A stretch of DNA of 64,000 bases from UBA7803 sp034522075 (GTDB lineage: Bacteria > Pseudomonadota > Gammaproteobacteria > Pseudomonadales > Azotimanducaceae). The notes under the pieces were generated by a model, which did no database searches, had not been told where the DNA came from, and was given only the letters and a program-made list of their open reading frames with translations. Below, one piece after another: positions 50,799 to 60,352 of this stretch. The stretch is from positions 62,001 through 126,000 of the forward strand of contig JAXHLO010000006.1 of assembly GCA_034522075.1 (NCBI GenBank), in the 5' to 3' direction. A program made the position numbers and the translations under genes. Within the stretch, counting starts at the first letter, position 1; each line of letters begins with the position of its first letter.

Positions 50799-52390
50799 CT
50801 GACCATCCCGTACCCGAAGGTCTGGAAGCCTCGCCCGGCTTCATCGAGAAGTTCCGCCAGATCGGGCCGAGCTTCCGCTGGTGGGCGGCCGGCGTCGGCA
50901 TGATCGGATCTTTTGCCACCCTGCTCACTTCAACCATCGTCAACATCGCCATCCCCGACATCATGGGAGCGTTGGGCATGACGCCGGACGAAGCCCAGTG
51001 GCTGGCCACCGCCTTTCTCGCCGCCGGTACGGTGACCATGCTGATCACCGCCTGGTGTATCCGCGCCTTCGGCATTGCCGCTACCTACATCGTTGCCATG
51101 CTGGTGTTCATTGCCGGGTCTTTTCTCGGCGCCGCGGCGGATACCACGGAAATCATGCTCATCGCCCGGGTCGTGCAGGGCGCCGCCGCCGGGGTGGTTA
51201 CGCCCATCGGCATGGTGGTGACAGCCCAGGTCTTCCCCATCAGCCAGCGCGGCATGGCCATGGGTCTGATGGGCGTGGGCACCATTCTGGCGCCTGCCCT
51301 GGGACCCACCATGGGCGGTTACCTGGTGGACCATCTGTCCTGGCGCTGGGTATTCATCGCCGCCGTGCCGTTCGTGGCCGTCAGCCTGCCCATGGCCAAG
51401 TCGTTCTTCCCGGCGCGGGAGGAGAGCGGGCCGCGGCCGTCGTTCGACTGGATGGGCGCACTGCTGTGCAGCGTGTTCATCACCGCGCTGCTGGTGGGCC
51501 TCACGGAAGGGCAGCGCCACGGCTGGTACCACGACCCGGCCCTGCTGGCTCTGGCCATCGGCTGCGCCGGATTTGTGCTCTGGGTGGCCTGGGAGGTCTA
51601 CACTCCGGAACCCATCCTGGAACCGCGCCTGTTCCTGAACGGCCGCTTCGTGGCTGCCGCCGTCGTCACTTTCACGGTGGGAGTGGGACTTTACGGCTCC
51701 ACCTACGTGTTCCCGCTGTTCCTGCAGGCAGTCTCGCGGCTGGTGGCCACGGAAGCCGGGTTGCTCATGGCACCTGCCGGGCTGGTGATGGCCGTGCTGT
51801 TTCCCCTGGCCGGCCGCCTGGCCGATCTGACGTCACACCGCGCCATGATCCTCATCGGCCTGGTCCTGTTTGCGCTCAGCAACTATCCCATGATGTACGC
51901 CGACGCCTTCACCCCGGCCATGCAGCTGCTGCTCTGGTACGTGGTCGGTCGAGTGGGTCTGGCCATGATTTTCCCCAGCCTCAATGCGGCGGCCATCAAC
52001 CCCCTGCCTCTCGCCCTCATCCCTCAGGGGTCCGGCGCCATCAACTTCATGCGCCAGCTCGGCGGCGCGTTCGGCATCAACCTGATCTCGCTGGCCATGC
52101 ACGAGCGCACGGTGGCCTACTACGATGCCCTGAACGCCACCCAGAGCTGGGACAATCACACCACCCGGGAACTGATGCGCCTGGTGATCCAGGAGTTTCA
52201 GCATCTCGGCCTGATCGGCTATCGCGGCTTCGAGGCGTCCTTCGGCTACATTCTGCAGATCGTGGGTGCCCAGGGCACCATGCTCGCTTATCGCGATATG
52301 TTCGCCCTCATCGGCGCGGTATTCGCCATCTCCCTGCTACCCGCCCTGTTCATCGCCGGGCGGCGAACCGCGCAGTCAGCAGGTAGCTAG
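50795..52390 (+). CDS. emrB: DHA2-family MFS drug exporter (EmrB-like)
   Basis: 531-residue inner-membrane proton antiporter with 14 predicted helices. DHA2 marks are TSTIVNIAIPDIMGALGMTPDEAQW in helix 1, then IGMVVTAQVFPISQRGMAMG and the motif C-like GTILAPALGPTMGGYLVDHLSWRW. It works with the overlapping EmrA protein and an outer-membrane channel such as TolC, which is not in this window. Its stop codon overlaps that of the convergent M48 protease gene. Confidence 0.93.
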   Translation: MTDHPVPEGLEASPGFIEKFRQIGPSFRWWAAGVGMIGSFATLLTSTIVNIAIPDIMGALGMTPDEAQWLATAFLAAGTVTMLITAWCIRAFGIAATYIVAMLVFIAGSFLGAAADTTEIMLIARVVQGAAAGVVTPIGMVVTAQVFPISQRGMAMGLMGVGTILAPALGPTMGGYLVDHLSWRWVFIAAVPFVAVSLPMAKSFFPAREESGPRPSFDWMGALLCSVFITALLVGLTEGQRHGWYHDPALLALAIGCAGFVLWVAWEVYTPEPILEPRLFLNGRFVAAAVVTFTVGVGLYGSTYVFPLFLQAVSRLVATEAGLLMAPAGLVMAVLFPLAGRLADLTSHRAMILIGLVLFALSNYPMMYADAFTPAMQLLLWYVVGRVGLAMIFPSLNAAAINPLPLALIPQGSGAINFMRQLGGAFGINLISLAMHERTVAYYDALNATQSWDNHTTRELMRLVIQEFQHLGLIGYRGFEASFGYILQIVGAQGTMLAYRDMFALIGAVFAISLLPALFIAGRRTAQSAGS

Positions 52391-53178
52391 CGACGGCAGT
52401 CCGGCACGCGGCCGGCGGAACGGGCCTGAGAGGAAATGCGCATGTGCTCGCTCATGCGCGCATTGAGTTCGGTAATGCGACGCTGGCTGGAGGGGTGCGT
52501 CGACATGAACTCGGGCTGGCTGCCGCCGCCCTGGGCCTGCATGTTCTGCCACAGTTTGACACTTTCACGAGGATCGAAGCCGGCTTTGGCCATGAGCTCG
52601 AGCCCCACCAGGTCGGCTTCCGCCTCCTGGGTGCGGCTGAACGGCAGAATCACCCCCACCTGAGCACCGACGCCGAGCAGCCCGAAGAGCTGCTGTTTCA
52701 TGGGTGTGTCGGCACCCACCGCGGCCTGCACGAGCTGCATGCCCGTCTGCGTAACGAAGTTGGCGGAAACCCGTTCGTTGGAATGGTTGGCCAGCACATG
52801 AGCAACCTCGTGGGCAATGACCGTAGCAAGCTGGCCCTGATTCTCCGCCACGTCGAGCAGACCCGTATAGACGCCGATCTTCTTCCCCGGCAGAGCGAAG
52901 GCATTGGCGGCATCCTGTTCGAAGACCTTGATCTCCCAGGCGGCCGGGTCACCGTCGGGCAGGGCGCGAATGACATGCTCGGCGACGCAGCTTACGTAGG
53001 CGTTGATGCGGCCATCCCGGGACACCGGCGTATCCTGCTGAATCTCCTGAAAGGCGGCCGCTCCCATCTGTGACATTTCCGCGGCCGGAAACAGGATGAG
53101 CTGATTGCGCCCCATGGGCGAAGTGGTACAGCCGAGCAGAAGCACGGCCGTTAAGAATGCGATGACCGGATATTTCAT
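52387..53178 (-). CDS. M48-family metalloprotease lipoprotein (LoiP/YcaL-like)
   Basis: 263 residues. Lipobox LLLGC puts the lipidated Cys at residue 17. The zinc site is HEVAH in TVIAHEVAHVLANHSNERVS (about residue 123), with the third ligand Glu in QEAEADLVGLELMAKAGFDP. Final segment THPSSQRRI is conserved. It probably cleaves misfolded outer-membrane proteins in the periplasm, as LoiP does in E. coli. Convergent with emrB. Confidence 0.92.
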   Translation of the reverse strand: MKYPVIAFLTAVLLLGCTTSPMGRNQLILFPAAEMSQMGAAAFQEIQQDTPVSRDGRINAYVSCVAEHVIRALPDGDPAAWEIKVFEQDAANAFALPGKKIGVYTGLLDVAENQGQLATVIAHEVAHVLANHSNERVSANFVTQTGMQLVQAAVGADTPMKQQLFGLLGVGAQVGVILPFSRTQEAEADLVGLELMAKAGFDPRESVKLWQNMQAQGGGSQPEFMSTHPSSQRRITELNARMSEHMRISSQARSAGRVPDCRR

Positions 53179-53251
53179 GGCTGTCGGATTACCTCGAAAC
53201 GACCCCCATCATGAGCGATCCGCCCGTCCCGCACAACGTCGCCGCAGCGGC

Positions 53252-54922
53252 TCAGCGGAACGTGGGGTAGTCGGGACTCCACATGGCCTCCCGGGCGGCG
53301 GCCCGGCAATCGGCGGGCCGCGGGGCGCGCGCCAGGCCTTGCGCGAAGGCCGCCTCGCAGACCGCGCCGGCGCTCTGCGCAATGATGGACCGCAGGCGTC
53401 CGACATCGGGATAGAGCAGCCCACTTTGCAGCTCTTCCTCGGTCACCTGCTCGGCCAACGCACCCGCGGCCCGGGTGATCATCTCGTCGGACACTTCCGT
53501 GGCCCCGGCTACCAGACTGCCGAGGCCCAGGGCCGGGAAGACGAAGACGTTGTTACCCTGACCCACGCGCACGGTCCGGCCTGCATATTCCACGTCGTCG
53601 AATGGACTGCCGGTGGCCACCAGCGCCCGGCCCTCCGTCCAGCGGATCAGATCCGCCGGGATGGCCTCGCTGTTGGCGGTGGGATTGGACATGGGCATGA
53701 TCAGCGGCGTCGACACCTGGTCCGCCATGGCGCGTACCAGGGGCTCGTCGAAAGCGCCGGGCTGACCCGAGGTGCCGATGAGCACCGTGGGCCGATAAGC
53801 CCCGACCACCGCAGCCAGCGACCGGTCGTCGCCGATGCCGTACGCTGCAGCCGTGGCCTGGGGCCAGGCCAGCTCCGCCTTATAGTCGTCGGACAGTGCC
53901 CGGTCGTCCACCAGCAGGCCGCGGCTGTCCAGCACGGCCAGACAACGGTGCAGATCCGCCTCCGCCAGGCCGTCGAGGCGCAGTGCGGCCTTGATCTGCC
54001 GGGCAATGCCCAGACCCGCCGCGCCGGCACCCAGTATGACGATGCGCTGCTCGGCCAGACGGGTGCCGGTGATCCGCAGCGCCGAGAAAATGCCCGCCAG
54101 CGCCACGGCACCGGTGCCTTGAATGTCGTCGTTGAACGACAGCACGTCATGCCGGTAGCGCTCCAGCACGCTCAGCGCATTGTCTTTGCGCAGGTCTTCC
54201 CACTGAATCAGCGCCCGTGGGAACACCTCGGCGAACGCCTCCACGAATTCCGCCACCAGAGCCTGGTAGGGCTCGCCGCGCAGACGTTCGCCGGCCCAGC
54301 CGAGATACATGTTGTTACCGAGCAGCGCTTTGTTATCGGTACCCACGTCCAGACTTACCGGCAACGTGGTGGCCGGATCGATGCCGGCGCCGGCGGTGTA
54401 GAGCGCCAGCTTGCCGATGGAGATGGCCATGCCGCCGGCGCCCTGATCGCCGATACCGAGGATCGATTCGTTGTCGGTGACCACGGCCAGCCGGACATCG
54501 CGGCCGTCGGCCGCCGCCTCCAGCACTTCACGAATGCGGCCCCGGTCCGCGGGGGTGATCCACACGCCGCGGCCGCGCTGGAAAACCTCGCTGAACTTCT
54601 GCGTCGCCAGCCCCACGGTGGGCGTATAGACGATGGGCATGAGCTCGGCGAGATGGTCGAGCAGAATCCGGTAGTAGAGGTGTTCGTTGCGGTCCTGCAG
54701 ACCGGCCAGCTCGCGGTAACGGGCCAGCGGCTCGGCGATACCCGACAGGCGCTCGTAAAAGCGCACCGCCTGCTGATCCTGGCTGTTGTAGCCCGCCGGC
54801 AGAAGACCCGTCAGCCCGAGCAGGCGGCGTTCGTCGGCGCTGAAGGCGCTGCCCTTGTTGAGCAGCGGATCGCGCATCACGGCGTGACCGCGCAGTTGCG
54901 TGTGGCGGGTCTTGCCGGCCAT
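53252..54922 (-). CDS. maeA: NAD-dependent malic enzyme
   Basis: Oxidatively decarboxylates malate to pyruvate, making NADH. 556 residues with the large-type fold: YTPTVGLATQKFSEVF near residue 97, LAVVTDNESILGIGDQGAGG, metal-binding FNDDIQGTGAVALAG, the NAD Rossmann VILGAGAAGLGIARQI and PMSNPTANSEAIPADLI. Together with the aconitase and acetyl-CoA genes it suits growth on fatty acids or organic acids. Its start is joined to the stop of the CoA transferase gene (TGATG). Confidence 0.95.
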   Translation of the reverse strand: MAGKTRHTQLRGHAVMRDPLLNKGSAFSADERRLLGLTGLLPAGYNSQDQQAVRFYERLSGIAEPLARYRELAGLQDRNEHLYYRILLDHLAELMPIVYTPTVGLATQKFSEVFQRGRGVWITPADRGRIREVLEAAADGRDVRLAVVTDNESILGIGDQGAGGMAISIGKLALYTAGAGIDPATTLPVSLDVGTDNKALLGNNMYLGWAGERLRGEPYQALVAEFVEAFAEVFPRALIQWEDLRKDNALSVLERYRHDVLSFNDDIQGTGAVALAGIFSALRITGTRLAEQRIVILGAGAAGLGIARQIKAALRLDGLAEADLHRCLAVLDSRGLLVDDRALSDDYKAELAWPQATAAAYGIGDDRSLAAVVGAYRPTVLIGTSGQPGAFDEPLVRAMADQVSTPLIMPMSNPTANSEAIPADLIRWTEGRALVATGSPFDDVEYAGRTVRVGQGNNVFVFPALGLGSLVAGATEVSDEMITRAAGALAEQVTEEELQSGLLYPDVGRLRSIIAQSAGAVCEAAFAQGLARAPRPADCRAAAREAMWSPDYPTFR

Positions 54923-56136
54923 CAGCCGGCCCCCAGTGCACCGCCGTCGAGGAGCGCCTGAATCTCGGCGGCGTCGAAGCCGGCAGCGGCAAGCACCTCG
55001 CGGCTGTGCTCGCCGACCTGCGGGGCCGGCCCGCGCGGCTTCACCTCCACGTCACGAAAGCGCATGGGCGCGCGCACGCTGCGATAGCTGCCCCGGGGAT
55101 GCTCGATGCTGGGAAACATGCCGATAGCGTCGGCCTGCGGGTCCCGGGCCACTTCGTCCAGAGTCAGCACGGGACCCCAGACCAGACCCTCACGGTCGAA
55201 GATCTCGCCCCACTCGTCGCGGCTGCGCGCCGCCAGGATGGTGTCGATGGCATCCACCAGTTCGGCCATGTGCTGATAGCGGCCCTTGCCGGTTTGAAAA
55301 CGCGGGTCGTCCAGCCAGTCTTCCTGGCCGAGCGCCCGACAGAGCTTCTCGAAGGCATCCGGGCGCAGGGTGTTCAACACCACCCACTTGCCGTCGCCGC
55401 AGGGGTAGCGATTGGCCGCCGGGGTGAGCTGCTCGCGCCGGGAACGGCGGCGCACCGGCGCCTGGTCCACGGCGGTGACGCCGAAGTCACTGGCCTGGGT
55501 CCAGATGGCGGACTCGTACAGAGACGTTTCCACGACCTGTCCCCGGCCGGTGCGCTCAGCCACGCGCAGGGCTGCGAGGATGGCACCGAGCAGGGCCAGG
55601 CCGGCGGTATGGTCGCCCTGGGCCGGTCGCGCCATGGGCACCTCGCCATGGTCGCCTTCGCGCATGGCGTCGTACAGGCCGGAGCGGCCGAAGAATGCTG
55701 TGACGTCGTAACCGGGGCGCGCGGCCTCCGGGCCGTTGCTGCCGTAGCCGGTGAGTGTGGCATGCACCAGAGCCGGGTTGTTTTTCATGAGGGTGTCGGC
55801 ATCGAGCCCGAAGCGCTGTTGCCGCTGAGGCAGCAGGTTGCACAGAAATACCTGGGCGTCGGCCGCCAGACGCTGGACCACAGCCACCCCTTCGGGAGTA
55901 TCCAGCGCCACGGCAATGGAGCGCTTACCCCGGTTGTCCACGTCGAAACCGAAATCGTAGCCTTTCAGCGGACCCTCGATCTTCGCCGGCCGGCCGATGC
56001 CGCGCATGGGATCGCCGCCCAGCGGCTCCACCTTGATGACGTTGGCTCCCATGTCAGCGAGAATGGCGCCGGTGCTGGGTGCCGCCATGTAGTTGGTTAC
56101 CTCGATAACCGTAATGTCCCCAAGCGGTGCGCTCAC
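54922..56136 (-). CDS. class III CoA transferase (CaiB/BaiF)
   Basis: 404-residue formyl-CoA transferase-like enzyme moving CoA between carboxylic acids. Standard motifs: LGDITVIEVTNYMAAPSTGAILADMGANVIKVEP at the N-terminus (first part shown elsewhere as the CoA-binding fold), GYGSNGPEAARPGYDVTAFFG with the catalytic Asp present, and ERTGRGQVVETSLYES. Contrast with the Glu-containing member at 41.2 kb. Translationally coupled with malic enzyme by a one-base overlap. Substrate unknown. Confidence 0.9.
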   Translation of the reverse strand: MSAPLGDITVIEVTNYMAAPSTGAILADMGANVIKVEPLGGDPMRGIGRPAKIEGPLKGYDFGFDVDNRGKRSIAVALDTPEGVAVVQRLAADAQVFLCNLLPQRQQRFGLDADTLMKNNPALVHATLTGYGSNGPEAARPGYDVTAFFGRSGLYDAMREGDHGEVPMARPAQGDHTAGLALLGAILAALRVAERTGRGQVVETSLYESAIWTQASDFGVTAVDQAPVRRRSRREQLTPAANRYPCGDGKWVVLNTLRPDAFEKLCRALGQEDWLDDPRFQTGKGRYQHMAELVDAIDTILAARSRDEWGEIFDREGLVWGPVLTLDEVARDPQADAIGMFPSIEHPRGSYRSVRAPMRFRDVEVKPRGPAPQVGEHSREVLAAAGFDAAEIQALLDGGALGAG

Positions 56137-56228
56137 GTCTCCTCCCGGACAGCCGCCGAAAATGCAGGACCGGCATTGTAGTGTAACTGCCCCGGCATCG
56201 CCTGCCCTGCCCGATAGTCAGCCCGTGC

Positions 56229-57215
56229 TCAGGCGGACAGGGTATGCAGGGTGATCTCCGCTGGGCAATTGAGGCGCACCTCGGCAATGGAGGTACCGGA
56301 ACCCGGCGAGGTATAACCCGTCATGTCGCCGTAGCGCCACAACCCGCGGCCCAACGACCGCGGGATGCGTGCATCGAGGAACAGCGGCAGCCCGCCCGGC
56401 AGACAGATCTGACCGCCGTGGGTATGCCCGCACAGCAGCAGATCGACCCCGCAGTGTGCGGCCTGGCGATACACCTCCGGCGTGTGGGACAGCAGCACCG
56501 TGAAATCATCCGGCGACACCTCGCCGAGCGCCTTCTCGAAATTCTCCACCCCGAAATAATGGGCGTCGTCGATGCCGGCCAGGCACAGCCGCTGGCCGCT
56601 GCGCTCGAGGGGTACGTGCTCGTTCATCAGCACGGCAACGCCCATGTCTTCCAGTTGCGGAACCATGAGTACGCTGTCGTGATTGCCCAGTACGGCGTAG
56701 ACGTCGCCGGCCAGGCTGGCGCGCAGATTGGCCAGGCCCCGCAGGGTCGGCTCGATGGACCCGGTAGTGGCGAAACGATAATCGCCGGTGAGCACACACA
56801 GGTCGTACTCTACCTCCCGGACTGCTGCCGTCAGCGCGTGTGCTGCTTCGGGACTGGCGTCGATGTGCAGGTCCGACAGGTGCAGGATGCGGAAGCCGTG
56901 AAACGCCTGCGGCAGACCGGACAACGTCAATCGGTTGTGCACGATGCGGACGCTGCGTGCATTCCGCCGGGCGCGCGCGTGCAGCCCGGTGAGCCGCAGA
57001 CCGGTGCGGATCAGCGCCGGCAGGGAATACCAGTTCTCCGGATGGAACACGCTGCGCGCCCGGTGAAACACCTGGGCTGCATGGTCCTGCTCGATACCCA
57101 GCCGCGCCCGGGCATGCACGCGGCCGAGGCGCCGCTCCAGCCGGGCCCGCAGTTCGGCGCGGTCCCGCCCGTCGACGGCCGGGGCGGATGCCGGCTCAGG
57201 GATAGACACGCTCAC
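56229..57215 (-). CDS. calcineurin-like metallophosphoesterase
   Basis: 328-residue phosphoesterase with a two-metal site: LHLSDLHIDAS (D-x-H), CVLTGDYRF (GD), VLGNHDS (GNHD), LLSHTPEVY and CGHTHGGQICLPGG (GHTHGGQ). The last motif matches the YkuE-type group that includes UDP-diacylglucosamine hydrolases. About 110 N-terminal residues before the domain are basic and lack a clear membrane helix. It overlaps the end of the amidohydrolase gene by 20 bases. Confidence 0.9.
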   Translation of the reverse strand: MSVSIPEPASAPAVDGRDRAELRARLERRLGRVHARARLGIEQDHAAQVFHRARSVFHPENWYSLPALIRTGLRLTGLHARARRNARSVRIVHNRLTLSGLPQAFHGFRILHLSDLHIDASPEAAHALTAAVREVEYDLCVLTGDYRFATTGSIEPTLRGLANLRASLAGDVYAVLGNHDSVLMVPQLEDMGVAVLMNEHVPLERSGQRLCLAGIDDAHYFGVENFEKALGEVSPDDFTVLLSHTPEVYRQAAHCGVDLLLCGHTHGGQICLPGGLPLFLDARIPRSLGRGLWRYGDMTGYTSPGSGTSIAEVRLNCPAEITLHTLSA

Positions 57216-59007
57216 CGGCCAGGTAGGTCGCCACGACCGCGGTGTCGTTGATGGCCGCCGGCTCGATCTCGAACAGATTGGCGTCGAGCACGACCAGATC
57301 GGCCAGTTTGCCCGGCTGCAGTGTTCCGGTGTCGTGTTCCTGATGCATCAGGAAGGCGGCGTTGCGGGTGTAGGCCGCCAGCATGGTTTCGAGGGACACC
57401 GCTTCCGCCGGATTCAACACACCCTCCACCAGACCGTCCGGATCCTGCCGGGTCACTGCCACCTCGATGGCATCCAGCGGGTTCATGGACGACACCGACC
57501 AGTCGCTGCCGCCGACGATGGTCCCGCCGGCGGCGGCGATGGAAGCGATGGGATACATGCGCTGCACCCGCGCCTCACCGACAGCGGGCATATTGATGTC
57601 GGTGATATAGGCATCCGGGAAGGCCCACAGAGCCTGGAAATTGGCCAGCACGCCGAGTTCACCGAAGCGTTCGTAGTCGTCCGGATGCACGAGCTGCAGA
57701 TGGCAGATGTGGTGGCGATTGTCGCTCGGGCCATTGGCAGCCTGCGCCGCCTCCACGGCATCCAGACCCTGACGCACGGCACGGTCGCCGATGGCGTGCA
57801 TATGAACCTGAATGCCGCGGGCGTCCAGGTCGGTGACCAGCGCCCGCAGCTCTTCCCAGGGCACGTTCAGGATGCCGGTCCGGCCGGCGCCTCTGCCCCT
57901 GGGGTCGAGGTACGGGTCGAGCAGCGCGGCGGTTTCCCCTTCCAGTACGCCGTCGAGAAAGATCTTCGCCGCATCAGCGCGCACCAGCGCGCCGGAGCCG
58001 CGGCTGCCCGGGTTGAGCAGGTCGGCGCTCGCCGGCGCGCCGTAGCCGGCCCTGCGGATGCTGGTGACGATCCGGGCGGTCAGCCGTCCATCGCTTTCCA
58101 GGCGCCGCCAGGTCGACAAAGCAGGACCGTCCACCGAAGCGGCCACGATGGAAGTGATGCCGAAGCTGTTGGCCATCTCGAGGGCGGCCAGCGCCCCGGC
58201 CTCACGTTGCGCCTCGGTAATTTCCGGAAGCTCGGCGCGCACCAGCTCCTGGGCGGTCTCGCGCAGGGTGCCCGTCGGTTCGCCATCGGCGTCGCGTTCG
58301 ATGACACCCTGGGGCGGGTCCTCGGTGTCGGCGGTTATGTTAGCGCGCTCAAGCCCCGCCGAGTTTACCCAGCCGCTGTGGCCATCCTCGCCTTCGAGAT
58401 ATACCGGACGGTCGCCGGCGATGTCGTCCAGCAGCCGTTTGTGGGGATTGCCGTCGGGGAAGAGCCCCAGATTCCAGCCGCCGCCCACCAGCCAGTCGTC
58501 GCCGGCTGACTCGCCAGGGGGCATCTCACGATGACAAGCTTCGATACGCTCGAGCGTCTCCTCGACACTGGCGGCCCCGGTGAGATCGCACTGCAGACTT
58601 TGAATACCGCCGGCAATGGGGTGCGAATGGGCGTCGTGGAAGCCGGGCAGGACCATGGCGCCGTCGAGGTCCCGCACGTCGCCGCGAAAGGCCGCCTCGA
58701 TATCGCGGCTCGACCCCACGGCGAGGATGCGGCCGTCGCCGATGGCCATGGACTCGGCCCAGGGCTGCTCGGGATTCAGAGTATAGAATGCGCCGTTACT
58801 GAGAATCAGGTCGGCGTCTTGCGCACCAGCGCCTTGGGCACCAGCGCCTTGCGCACCAGTGGCCGGATCAGCATCCGGCGGCGCCGGCTCGGAACAACCC
58901 GCGGCCAGCGTCATGGCCAGTGCCGCAAGCCATCCGGCCACCACCGTTCGCCCACGCCACTTCACTGCGTCGTGCTGCGTCGCCGGCTGTTGCGCCCATG
59001 GGTTCAT
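57196..59007 (-). CDS. YtcJ-like exported amidohydrolase
   Basis: 603-residue amidohydrolase (metal-dependent hydrolase, subgroup YtcJ/LAF3). A hydrophobic segment ending in MTLAAGC suggests a lipoprotein signal after a polar N-terminal extension. Metal motifs are PGFHDAHSHP, QVHMHAIGDRAV, HICHLQLVHPDD and GSDWSVSSMNPL; the closing piece TLQPGKLADLVVLDAN is typical. A small repeat at 58823-58860 encodes GAQ steps just after the lipobox. The substrate is unknown; the putrescine genes that follow upstream may be co-transcribed (11-base gap). Confidence 0.86.
   Translation of the reverse strand: MNPWAQQPATQHDAVKWRGRTVVAGWLAALAMTLAAGCSEPAPPDADPATGAQGAGAQGAGAQDADLILSNGAFYTLNPEQPWAESMAIGDGRILAVGSSRDIEAAFRGDVRDLDGAMVLPGFHDAHSHPIAGGIQSLQCDLTGAASVEETLERIEACHREMPPGESAGDDWLVGGGWNLGLFPDGNPHKRLLDDIAGDRPVYLEGEDGHSGWVNSAGLERANITADTEDPPQGVIERDADGEPTGTLRETAQELVRAELPEITEAQREAGALAALEMANSFGITSIVAASVDGPALSTWRRLESDGRLTARIVTSIRRAGYGAPASADLLNPGSRGSGALVRADAAKIFLDGVLEGETAALLDPYLDPRGRGAGRTGILNVPWEELRALVTDLDARGIQVHMHAIGDRAVRQGLDAVEAAQAANGPSDNRHHICHLQLVHPDDYERFGELGVLANFQALWAFPDAYITDINMPAVGEARVQRMYPIASIAAAGGTIVGGSDWSVSSMNPLDAIEVAVTRQDPDGLVEGVLNPAEAVSLETMLAAYTRNAAFLMHQEHDTGTLQPGKLADLVVLDANLFEIEPAAINDTAVVATYLAGERVYP
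58823..58860. repeat. 15-base tandem repeat in amidohydrolase linker
   Basis: About 2.5 copies of a 15-base unit (GCACCAGCGCCTTGG and variants, plus strand) inside the amidohydrolase gene, encoding GAGAQ repeats between the signal and the enzyme domain. In-frame length, so copy-number change would only alter a flexible linker. Confidence 0.75.
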
Positions 59008-59018
59008 GAATCCTCCAG

Positions 59019-60335
59019 TTACAGTTTATCCAGCATCGCGTAATAGAGCATGCCCGCAACCAGCGCCGGCCAGCGCAGCAGCCGGCCGCCGGGAAACCGG
59101 ACGTGGGGAATGCCGGCCAGCAGATCGAAGCGTTCCGCGCTGCCGGCGATGGCATCGGCGATGAGTTTGCCGCCCATGTTGGCCATGGCCACACCGTGGC
59201 CCGAGTAACCCTGAGCCCAGAATACGTGGCCGCTGCGGCCGAAATGGGGCATGCGTTTCAGGGTGATGGCGAGGGTGCCGCCCCAGGCGTAGTCGATGTC
59301 CGCATCGGCAAGCTGCGGATAGACCTCGAGCATGCAGCGGCGCACGAATGCTTTCAGATCGCGGGGAAAGCGCGGCGAGTAATTCTCGCCACCGCCGAAC
59401 AGCAGCCGGTGATCGGGCGAGTTGTGAAAGTAGTTCACCACGAAGCGGGAATCCACCACCGCCAGGTCGTCGCGGTTGATGCGTCGGGCCCGTGCCTCGC
59501 CGAGCGGCGCCGTGGCCAGCATGAAGTTGTTGATGGGCATCTGATAGGCATCAATGCGGCGGGCCAGACGGCCCAGGTATCCGTTGCAGGCCAGGACCAG
59601 ATAGTCAGCGTCCACCGCACCGGCCTGGGTCGTCACCTCCACCCGCCCGCCGGCCGATCCGCCGCTGCCGGGTATGGGCTGATAGTCGCACACCGTGGAG
59701 TGCTCGAAGATCTGCACGCCCCGCTCGCGGCAGGCCCGCGCCAGGCCCAGGGCCAGGTTGAGCGGCTGCAGGTGCCCGGCGCCATTGTCCACGTAGCCGC
59801 CGAAGTAGGTATCCATGCCGAGCATGGCCGCCGCCTCGGCGCCGTCCACTTTGCGGCAATGGTCATAGCCGTAGCGCTCGGCCAGAACGTCTACGTAGTT
59901 CCAGTAGTCGTCGACGTAGCGGCGCCGGTGGGCGGCATGCAGTACTCCGTTCTTGAGATCGCAGTCGATGCCGTAGCGGCTGATGCGCTCGCGGACCAGC
60001 TCGTTGGCCTCGACAGCAATCTGCCACAGGCGCGCAGCGGCCTCCCTGCCGAGCCAGCGTTCCAGGTCGTCCTGATCTTTGCGTTGACCCATGCCCAGCA
60101 CGCCGCCGTTGCGGCCGCTCGCCCCGGACCCCACCCGGTAGCCTTCCAGCAGCACCACCGAATAACCGCGTTCGGCAAGGGTCAACGCCGCGGACAGCCC
60201 CGTATAGCCCGCGCCCACCACGCAGACGTCGGCGCGGACGCGCTCGCTCAACGGCGGATGGTCGGTAAGACCTTTAGCGGTGGCGTAATACCACGACTGT
60301 TCGAACCCCACGCTGGCGCGCATATCGCGGCTCAT
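59019..60335 (-). CDS. puuB: FAD-dependent amine oxidase, gamma-glutamylputrescine oxidase-like (PuuB)
   Basis: 438-residue flavoprotein of the DAO family. The FAD site is VCVVGAGYTGLSAALTLAERG at about residue 36, followed by SGASGRNGGVLGMGQRKDQD, which is typical of PuuB. The end has LLFGGGENYSPRFPRDL and GHVFWAQGYSGHGVAMANMGGKL. PuuB oxidises gamma-glutamylputrescine, but this window has no gamma-glutamylputrescine synthetase (PuuA) or aldehyde dehydrogenase. The neighbouring aminotransferase and transporter support a polyamine role. Confidence 0.85.
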   Translation of the reverse strand: MSRDMRASVGFEQSWYYATAKGLTDHPPLSERVRADVCVVGAGYTGLSAALTLAERGYSVVLLEGYRVGSGASGRNGGVLGMGQRKDQDDLERWLGREAAARLWQIAVEANELVRERISRYGIDCDLKNGVLHAAHRRRYVDDYWNYVDVLAERYGYDHCRKVDGAEAAAMLGMDTYFGGYVDNGAGHLQPLNLALGLARACRERGVQIFEHSTVCDYQPIPGSGGSAGGRVEVTTQAGAVDADYLVLACNGYLGRLARRIDAYQMPINNFMLATAPLGEARARRINRDDLAVVDSRFVVNYFHNSPDHRLLFGGGENYSPRFPRDLKAFVRRCMLEVYPQLADADIDYAWGGTLAITLKRMPHFGRSGHVFWAQGYSGHGVAMANMGGKLIADAIAGSAERFDLLAGIPHVRFPGGRLLRWPALVAGMLYYAMLDKL

Positions 60336-60352
60336 CGTCGGTCACCCGGCTC